The notes beneath the pieces are model-generated. The model ran no database searches. It saw nothing but the letters and a program-made list of their open reading frames with translations, and was not told where the DNA came from. A stretch of DNA of 20,974 bases from Bacteroidota bacterium. Lineage in GTDB: Bacteria; Bacteroidota; Bacteroidia; NORP154. The position numbers were made by a program, and so were the translations under genes. The stretch covers positions 1 through 20,974 of the forward strand of contig NVRZ01000002.1 of the NCBI GenBank assembly GCA_002401055.1. The letters run 5' to 3'. Each line of letters opens with the position of its first letter. Position 1 is the stretch's first letter. Shown piece after piece: positions 16,165-20,974 of the stretch.

Positions 16165-16560
16165 ATGCCTTTTTTAAGAAGAATCAAGCTTTATATTATC
16201 GGCGTATTGCTAGGCTGCATAATGGTATATGGACTTTTTCACAACCGCATGCCATCATGGCTTCCAGAAACCATTATCATGGAAGAGTTACGAGAATGGC
16301 CGCTTGAATTCAGTAAACACGCCGTTTGTCGTATGGAGTGCCGTGGCATATCTGAAGAAGAAATAAGCGCTATTCTGGTGGAGGGTGACGTTAACTTTGG
16401 TAAGAGCGAAGTGAGGGGTAAGCCCTGCCCTTCCTACGTCCTTGAGGGAGAAACAGCGGACGGTCAGTCTGTACGTATTGTTTTTGCCAAGTGCGACAGC
16501 ATCACCAGGGTTATAACCGCCATTGACCTGGAGGTTAAGCATGACTGTAACTGTAGATAA
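16165..16560 (+). CDS. Membrane-anchored DUF4258 protein
   Basis: 131 residues. The N-terminus (RRIKLYIIGVLLGCIMVYGLFHN) is a single signal-anchor helix, and the remainder should face the periplasm. Residues 48-125 match DUF4258: EFSKHAVCRMECRGISEEEISAIL, then the GK...RGKPCPSYVLEGETADGQSVRIVFAKCDS strand region. DUF4258 shares a RelE/BrnT-like fold, but the membrane anchor and the single-gene setting here do not suggest a toxin. It carries several cysteines (C57, C61, C92, C113, C128, C130). It starts 18 bp after ald and is probably the last gene of the porX unit. Function unknown. Confidence 0.75.
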   Translation: MPFLRRIKLYIIGVLLGCIMVYGLFHNRMPSWLPETIIMEELREWPLEFSKHAVCRMECRGISEEEISAILVEGDVNFGKSEVRGKPCPSYVLEGETADGQSVRIVFAKCDSITRVITAIDLEVKHDCNCR

Positions 16561-16598
16561 TTACTAGCGAGCAGGCGTGGGAAGTAATTGGCTAAGGC

Positions 16599-16991
16599 TC
16601 AACCCATATAGTCTTGCCATTGCACCAAAACATATTTATCTCGCATGTGTTCTTTCTTGCTGAGGAAGCCAAATTCGTAGCAAAACAAGTAAACATCACC
16701 GTCACTATTTTTCCAATAATGCGTGAAGAATTTTGGATTAAAGCCTTCCGCCAGGAGTATCTCCTTTCTTACTACCGCTTTACCTGCCTTGTTATAATCT
16801 CTCAATACACGTCGGTTGTGTTTTAGCTGTATATCTATTTTTTTAAACATTGTGTCTTCCTTTCTTTTGTTCCTCACATAGTGAAAAGCGGACTTACAAT
16901 AATGCGAGCAAAACTTCTTATCTATTCTGCCTTCAAACACCTCTCCACACTCAGGACACACCCTGTTTTCTTCTTCTATTAACTTTACCAT
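16599..16991 (-). CDS. Small zinc-ribbon protein of unknown function
   Basis: 130 residues. The N-terminus has a treble-clef/zinc-ribbon pattern with CPEC (C12, C15) and CSHYC (C28, C32), probably binding one Zn. A basic helix follows (KSAFHYVRNKRKED), then a second region about 60-130 with aromatic-rich strands (FFTHYWKNSDGDVYLFCYEFGFLSKKEHMRDKYVLVQWQDYM). Similar short proteins are common as hypothetical genes in Bacteroidota. Nucleic-acid binding is a fair guess from the ribbon, not shown. It is convergent with the DUF4258 gene (38-bp gap) and divergent from the recombinase gene. Confidence 0.7.
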   Translation of the reverse strand: MVKLIEEENRVCPECGEVFEGRIDKKFCSHYCKSAFHYVRNKRKEDTMFKKIDIQLKHNRRVLRDYNKAGKAVVRKEILLAEGFNPKFFTHYWKNSDGDVYLFCYEFGFLSKKEHMRDKYVLVQWQDYMG

Positions 16992-16993
16992 AG

Positions 16994-17009
16994 TCGTACA
17001 ATTATACGA
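16994..17009. repeat. Small inverted repeat at the start of the zinc-ribbon gene
   Basis: TCGTA (16994-16998) and TACGA (17005-17009) are perfect 5-bp arms around a 6-base AT-rich loop, 2 bases upstream of the minus-strand ATG at 16991 and in the divergent gap to the recombinase. It could be an operator; the arms are short. Confidence 0.3.
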
Positions 17010-17081
17010 ATAAATCTACTGATACATGAGTGGGTAATTGAAATTATTGCAGTGGTTTGCCGAAAACATCACCATCAAAGA

Positions 17082-18230
17082 ATGCAATCAAGTATAACAT
17101 TAAGCAACATGAAGCGGGGTGCAGAATCACAAATTCGTCTTGATTTTCCCTACGATCTGCAATTGATAAAGGCGGCTAAGTATATAGGGTGTAGGTGGAG
17201 TCAGGAGCTGACTACCTGGTATATCACAAACAACCCAGTAAATCAAGAATTGATTAGCAAACATCTGGGCGCAATTGCCAGAATTGATTTAAAGCAGCTT
17301 GAACAAGATAATGAACCTATATGGACGGGTTCCTACGGCATGAAGGAGCGAATCAGGAATTCATCTGATCCCAAGAGGATTATCGAGACTGAACTACTTA
17401 CACGTATCGACGATTTTGAGAAGTACATGAAATCCAGAAGGTACAGTGTTCACAGCATTAAAACCTATCTCACCTTGATTAAAGTATTTTTTAGTCATTG
17501 CAATTCTAAACCATATGAACGAATTACCAATGAGGATGTGGCCATGTTTAATGGTGAATATATTTTAATGCGTGGTTATTCATCTTCTTACCAAAGGCAG
17601 ATGATCAGCGCCATTAAATTATTTTATGCGAGAATACTCAATCATAAGCTTCAACTGCGTGATTTGAAGCGTCCACTTCGGGAGCATAAACTTCCAGTTA
17701 TCCTATCAGAACAAGAAGTTAGAGAGCTGATTGAAACACTGAGCAATTTAAAGCACAGGGCACTACTCAGCACTGTTTATGCTTGCGGGTTGCGCGTTAG
17801 CGAGGCTTCAAGCCTTACAGTTCGCGATATAGATTCATCGCGCATGTTGGTTAATATCAGGAATGGCAAGGGAGGGAAGGATCGTTACGTAAACCTTCCC
17901 AACAGCCTGCTGTACATACTCAGAGCCTACTTTAAAAAATACAGGCCACAACATTATCTTTTTGATGGGCAACATGGTGGCAAGTATTCGGCCCGAAGCA
18001 TGAACGCTATTTTGAAACGCTGTTTGATTCGTGCTGGAATTAACAAGGCGGCTTCCATGCATACTTTGCGGCACAGTTATGCTACCCATCTGTTGGAAGC
18101 TGGTGTAGATTTGAGATACATTCAGGAATTGCTGGGACATAAGAGTAGCAAAACCACTGAGATCTATGCTCATGTAAGTAAGCAGGCGATGATTGATATT
18201 AAAAGTCCTTTTGAAAAGCTCGGTTTATGA
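17082..18230 (+). CDS. Tyrosine recombinase / phage-type integrase
   Basis: About 382 residues from the ATG at 17082; a GTG at 17052 would add ten unconserved residues. Residues 15-70 form an N-terminal domain (IRLDFPYDLQLIKAAKYIGCRWSQELTTWYI) often seen in Bacteroidota integrases. About 105-190 are the core-binding SAM-like domain, and 205-380 the catalytic domain. All catalytic residues are present: R238 (CGLRVSEAS), K266 (GKGGKDR), H327 and R330 (HTLRHSYATHL), H353 (LGHKSSKT) and nucleophile Y362 (IYAHVS). It should cut and rejoin DNA at specific sites. The extra IntI helix of integron integrases is not visible. It overlaps the ORF6N gene by 4 bp (ATGA). No excisionase, relaxase or transposase is near, so this may be a solitary recombinase or the end of a decayed element. 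Confidence 0.9.
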   Translation: MQSSITLSNMKRGAESQIRLDFPYDLQLIKAAKYIGCRWSQELTTWYITNNPVNQELISKHLGAIARIDLKQLEQDNEPIWTGSYGMKERIRNSSDPKRIIETELLTRIDDFEKYMKSRRYSVHSIKTYLTLIKVFFSHCNSKPYERITNEDVAMFNGEYILMRGYSSSYQRQMISAIKLFYARILNHKLQLRDLKRPLREHKLPVILSEQEVRELIETLSNLKHRALLSTVYACGLRVSEASSLTVRDIDSSRMLVNIRNGKGGKDRYVNLPNSLLYILRAYFKKYRPQHYLFDGQHGGKYSARSMNAILKRCLIRAGINKAASMHTLRHSYATHLLEAGVDLRYIQELLGHKSSKTTEIYAHVSKQAMIDIKSPFEKLGL

Positions 18231-18748
18231 ATAAAAGAATCATGGTTCCATCTGAGCGTATTAACCGCTTCATTCTTATGATCAGGGGAAAGAAAATTAT
18301 GTTGGACATAGACTTGGCCTCAATTTACGGTGTTACTACCAAAAGACTAAATGAACAGGTCAAAAGAAATAGGGATAGATTCCCTCAGGACTTCATGTTT
18401 CAATTAACAAAAGCGGAAAAGAATGAGGTGGTCGCATATTGCGACCACCTTAGTAGATTGAAGTTTTCGCATGTAAATCCTTATGCATTTACTGAGCATG
18501 GTGCGGTTATGCTATCCAGCGTACTTAACAGTTCGGTAGCGATATCAGCAAGTATTCAGATCGTGCGGGCCTTTGTCCGTCTCAGGGAAATTATGGCTGC
18601 CCACAAAGATCTAGCAGAGAAACTTAATCAGGTAGAGAAAAAACATGACCGTAAGTTTAGTATAGTATTTGACGCGCTTAGGCAACTCATGGGCCCGCCC
18701 AGTATAAAACGAAAAAGAATCGGTTATAAAATGGAACAGAAAAAATAG
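18227..18748 (+). CDS. ORF6N domain DNA-binding protein
   Basis: 173 residues. Residues 8-95 match the ORF6N domain of phage and mobile-element proteins: LMIRGKKIMLDIDLASIYGVTTKRLNEQVKRNRDRFPQDFMFQLTKAE, then PYAFTEHGAVMLSSVLNS. The C-terminal part (LREIMAAHKDLAEKLNQVEKKHD...) is helical, probably a coiled coil, ending in a basic tail. The family is thought to bind DNA, often as a regulator or antirepressor-like protein. Its ATG lies within the recombinase stop (ATGA), so it is translationally coupled and presumably works with or regulates the recombinase. A perfect 11-bp-arm palindrome lies inside the gene at 18426-18450, encoding residues 66-75. Confidence 0.88.
   Translation: MNKRIMVPSERINRFILMIRGKKIMLDIDLASIYGVTTKRLNEQVKRNRDRFPQDFMFQLTKAEKNEVVAYCDHLSRLKFSHVNPYAFTEHGAVMLSSVLNSSVAISASIQIVRAFVRLREIMAAHKDLAEKLNQVEKKHDRKFSIVFDALRQLMGPPSIKRKRIGYKMEQKK
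18426..18450. repeat. Perfect palindrome inside the ORF6N gene
   Basis: AGGTGGTCGCA (18426-18436) and TGCGACCACCT (18440-18450) are exact 11-bp inverted arms separated by TAT. Such symmetry is much longer than the other dyads here and lies in coding sequence (EVVAYCDHL). It could be an operator, recombination site or RNA hairpin, or a codon coincidence. Confidence 0.75.
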
Positions 18749-19153
18749 ATATCTTTACTAGTGATGATTATGCGCAATAAATTTAATTTTCCAACAACTG
18801 ATAACCATTACATGTGCCCCGTTATCGGCAATAAGTAATCATAATGTTGCGCATATAAACAAGTTATATACAATAGGGGGCGTGACTTCTGAAAATAAAA
18901 AGGACGACCATCACTCCGTTGGACAATTCCCAGCGGAAAGACACGCAAGCAACGCTATTAACCTTCTCGACGGACTTTAAAACTTCAGGAGACACTTAAC
19001 CAGAAAAAGAAAATCTGCATAGTGCTCGCAGAGAGAAAGATTTAACTTTTTGCCACCGCGCCTTCTGGAATAGCCCCGCACAGCAAACACATTGCGCCTG
19101 CCCTGCGGGACAGCCACAAAGAGTTCGCTCTTGCCACAACTCAAAGAAACAAT
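18749..19153. other. 405-bp stretch without a supported gene, rich in small dyads
   Basis: No convincing coding sequence on either strand. The left part (18764-18870) is AT-rich with several inverted repeats: TATGCGCAA (18769-18777) with TTGCGCATA (18847-18855); ATGATTA (18764-18770) with TAATCAT (18836-18842); GATAAC (18800-18805) with GTTATC (18821-18826); and ATATAA/TTATAT (18853-18858, 18864-18869). The right part is more GC-rich, with AAGAG-TTCG-CTCTT (19119-19132). A GTG-started 32-codon frame at 18882-18980 is not supported. It could hold the recombinase attachment site or debris of a lost gene. No terminator with a T-run is evident. Confidence 0.6.
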
Positions 19154-20974
19154 CTAATGAACAATGATTTTCTGTGTAATCATAGTATTATCTGTTAGAA
19201 CTTGCAGATAATATAACCCTTTGGAATATTTACTCAATCCCATCTGCTGAGTATAGCTGCCAGTAACATTTCCAATCTCCTTAGAGTAGATCAGTTGCCC
19301 CGTGAAGTGATAGAGCTTGACGTTTAGCCAGGCTTCCTCCGGTAAATCTAGCTCCAAGGTAAATTGGCCTGTATTGGGGTTCGGATATACTTTGATCAGG
19401 CTTGAATAGATATTATCATCTATACCAAGACAAAACTGCACGCTCACGGTTTTCGAAGAACTACCTGAGCATCCTAAACTATCGGTATAGGAATAGGTAA
19501 CCATATATGTATTGACACCTGTCGTGGGATAGAAATAACTGTTTGCAACTCCCATTCCGCTAAATGTCCCACTATCTGGTACTCCAGTCAAAGCTACCGC
19601 AGCATCCGTAGAACAATAAATACTGTCCAAGCCAGAAAAATTCACAAGAGGTAGGGAATTAACTGCAAGTACGGTCCAATACACACTATCACACCCGTCA
19701 TTAGTAACAAGGCTGTCATAATATGTTCCTGATACACTTCTGAACGCACCGTAGATGGAGGTACTGTCACCATCGCAAATTGTAATGGTAGAGTCGCCAA
19801 TACTGTAAGCCGTGTCAACATATAAGGTGGTGGAGATAATGCTGTCACAGCCATTGATGGTGTTCAAGCTGTCGGTGAAAGTTCCGGCTGTCTTGCGGTA
19901 AATACTGAATATTAACATACTGTCTCCATCACAGATTGTTACATCTGGAGTGTTAACGTCATAATTCTGATTAACGATTAATGATGTAATTGTAATACTG
20001 TCGCAACCCATTACCGTTGTTGAACTGTCATAATAAGTTCCGGTAGTTTTATAGTACCCCCCAAATATCTGTACACTATCACCTGAACAGATATTTATAT
20101 CTCCAGTGCTTATATTATAAGTTGGGTTGACGTATAAAATAGTAGTGATTATACTATCGCACCCATTGATGGCAGTTAAGCTATCGTAGTACGTTCCAGC
20201 CATTGATTGGTAAACAGCATATATCAATGTACTATCACCATCGCAAATGGTTTTATCCGCTGTATTAATGGTGTAACTCGCATTGACCATAAGGGTCGTT
20301 GCAATCACGCTATCACAATTATTTGCAGACAATAATGTGTCAATATAAATTCCCGCTGTGTTTTGATATTCTCCTTGTAAGAATATACTGTCGTTAGAAC
20401 ATATTGTTGTTGACGCTGAATCAAATATTGCCAATGGCTCAGTAATAGTCATTGAATCCATTGCACCGCAGCCATTAGAATCCGTAACAGCCCCTATGTA
20501 TGTGCCAGCAGGTAATCCAATAGCCATTGAATTGGTTTGAGAAGCAGGATCGTTCCATAAGTAGAGATAAGGAGGCATACCGCCGGTAGTACCGAGAGTG
20601 GCAGAGCCAGTGGAATCTCCTTCACATACAACATTCACGGAATTGGTTAGAGTTACTGATAATACAGTTGGTTGTGTTATAGTAACTGTTACGGAATCTG
20701 TTAATCCACTTGAATCAGTAACAATTACTTGATACGTCCCCACAGGTAGTCCGGTTGCTGTTGAATTAGTTTGTGCGGCCTGATCATTCCACAGGTATGA
20801 ATAAGGTGGTGTTCCGCAACCAGCCGTAACGGTAGCAAAGCCCGAAGAATCATTAGCGCACAAAACATTTGCTGAATCTGTTATCATAATAGAATAGAAT
20901 CCACTCACCTGAGTAGGCGTACTACTAACTACAGTAACACGATTTAAAACCGTATCACTTAGTAAAGAAGCTGT
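19154..20974 (-). CDS. T9SS-secreted repeat protein with SprB-like repeats (5'-partial)
   Basis: At least 606 codons, open through the right edge: the GTG at 20908 is only an internal in-frame codon, and 22 more sense codons precede it. Numbering from that GTG, residues 9-158 are two SprB-type repeats of 78-residue period (CANDSSGFATVTAGCGTPPYSYLW and CEGDSTGSATLGTTGGMPPYLYLW). Residues 168-427 are five 52-residue repeats beginning T/N-I-C-x-x-D-S and containing GCDS. Residues 428-492 are a further beta domain. Residues 505-584 (VYPNPNTGQFTLEL ... ITQKIIVH) are the T9SS type-A sorting domain. The product should be a long surface or secreted adhesin-like protein; SprB itself is a gliding adhesin, but these repeats also occur in many non-motility exoproteins. 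Confidence 0.9.
   Translation of the reverse strand, partial: TASLLSDTVLNRVTVVSSTPTQVSGFYSIMITDSANVLCANDSSGFATVTAGCGTPPYSYLWNDQAAQTNSTATGLPVGTYQVIVTDSSGLTDSVTVTITQPTVLSVTLTNSVNVVCEGDSTGSATLGTTGGMPPYLYLWNDPASQTNSMAIGLPAGTYIGAVTDSNGCGAMDSMTITEPLAIFDSASTTICSNDSIFLQGEYQNTAGIYIDTLLSANNCDSVIATTLMVNASYTINTADKTICDGDSTLIYAVYQSMAGTYYDSLTAINGCDSIITTILYVNPTYNISTGDINICSGDSVQIFGGYYKTTGTYYDSSTTVMGCDSITITSLIVNQNYDVNTPDVTICDGDSMLIFSIYRKTAGTFTDSLNTINGCDSIISTTLYVDTAYSIGDSTITICDGDSTSIYGAFRSVSGTYYDSLVTNDGCDSVYWTVLAVNSLPLVNFSGLDSIYCSTDAAVALTGVPDSGTFSGMGVANSYFYPTTGVNTYMVTYSYTDSLGCSGSSSKTVSVQFCLGIDDNIYSSLIKVYPNPNTGQFTLELDLPEEAWLNVKLYHFTGQLIYSKEIGNVTGSYTQQMGLSKYSKGLYYLQVLTDNTMITQKIIVH
19628..20407 (-). repeat. Five tandem 156-bp coding repeats
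   Basis: The encoded TIC/NIC starts fall at residues 168, 220, 272, 324 and 376 (numbered from the GTG at 20908), an exact period of 52 residues (156 bp) four times running. Each unit has the pattern IC-x-x-DS ... GT/GIY-x-D ... CDS ... VN/VD. The copies have diverged in sequence but kept length, so indels are selected against. This suggests one folded beta-domain per unit, each with a conserved cysteine pair. Confidence 0.85.

Noticed and set aside
16165..16991. Toxin-antitoxin pair formed by the DUF4258 and zinc-ribbon genes
   Set aside because: The genes are convergent rather than co-directional, the DUF4258 protein is membrane-anchored, and the zinc-ribbon protein is not a known antitoxin type.
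17052..17081. GTG start adding ten residues to the recombinase
   Set aside because: The added residues include three consecutive histidines, have no family resemblance that I recognise, and an ATG follows at 17082.
17082..18748. Insertion sequence or complete integrative element
   Set aside because: No terminal inverted repeats, target duplication, transposase, relaxase or tRNA attachment site is visible. Only the recombinase and the ORF6N gene can be supported.
18789..18924. Possible integron attC site: TTCCAAC at 18789 and GTTGGAC at 18918 near a tyrosine recombinase
   Set aside because: The left box fails the RYYYAAC pattern at its first base, the 122 bases between lack overall dyad symmetry, the recombinase lacks a visible IntI-specific insertion, and only one site is present.
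18882..18980. GTG-started 32-codon frame with a G-rich stretch just upstream
   Set aside because: Too short, no recognisable motif or signal, and Bacteroidota rarely use such a ribosome site. It is indistinguishable from chance.

Overview
The window looks like a piece of a Bacteroidota chromosome (Flavobacteriia/Cytophagia/Chitinophagia-like). The evidence is two secreted proteins with type IX secretion (T9SS) type-A C-terminal domains, the T9SS response regulator PorX, an LpxC-FabZ fusion, ORF6N and SprB-type repeat proteins, and several start regions carrying the TAnnTTTG -7 box with no obvious Shine-Dalgarno. No rRNA, tRNA, CRISPR array or complete insertion sequence was seen.

Layout. Positions 1-5485 hold a 5'-truncated O-antigen ligase/polymerase-like membrane protein (+), a convergent SpoIIE-type PP2C phosphatase (-), a T9SS cargo protein (+) and an uncharacterised lipoprotein (+). 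Positions 5482-12798 are a minus-strand block: HD-domain phosphohydrolase, then (after a promoter and hairpin leader) lpxC-fabZ, lpxA, an ABC ATPase and efp, then a tiny Cys-rich lipoprotein, a clear intrinsic terminator, a DoxX/MauE-thioredoxin fusion and an lpxD-like acyltransferase with its own promoter candidate. The first three lipid A steps (LpxA, LpxC, LpxD) are therefore encoded here, and FabZ, which sets the balance of hydroxyacyl-ACP, is fused to LpxC. The lpxD copy usually found between the HD gene and lpxC in this phylum is missing.

Positions 12893-16560 are a tightly packed plus-strand unit divergent from the HD gene: porX, tsaE, ald and a membrane-anchored DUF4258 protein. Stop and start codons overlap or abut for the first three. 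The 70-95 bp shared region between HD and porX has two opposed -7 boxes, a 10-bp direct repeat and a small hairpin.

Positions 16599-20974 are more accessory in character: a small zinc-ribbon protein (-), a tyrosine recombinase translationally coupled to an ORF6N DNA-binding protein (+), a 405-bp non-coding stretch rich in small dyads, and the 3' part of a T9SS-exported repeat protein (-) with two SprB-like repeats and five exact-period 52-residue repeats. The gene runs off the right edge.

I do not see a convincing entirely new system. The items most worth a second look are the integrase/ORF6N module with its internal perfect palindrome and dyad-rich flank, the missing lpxD, and the regulatory architecture around porX and lpxC.
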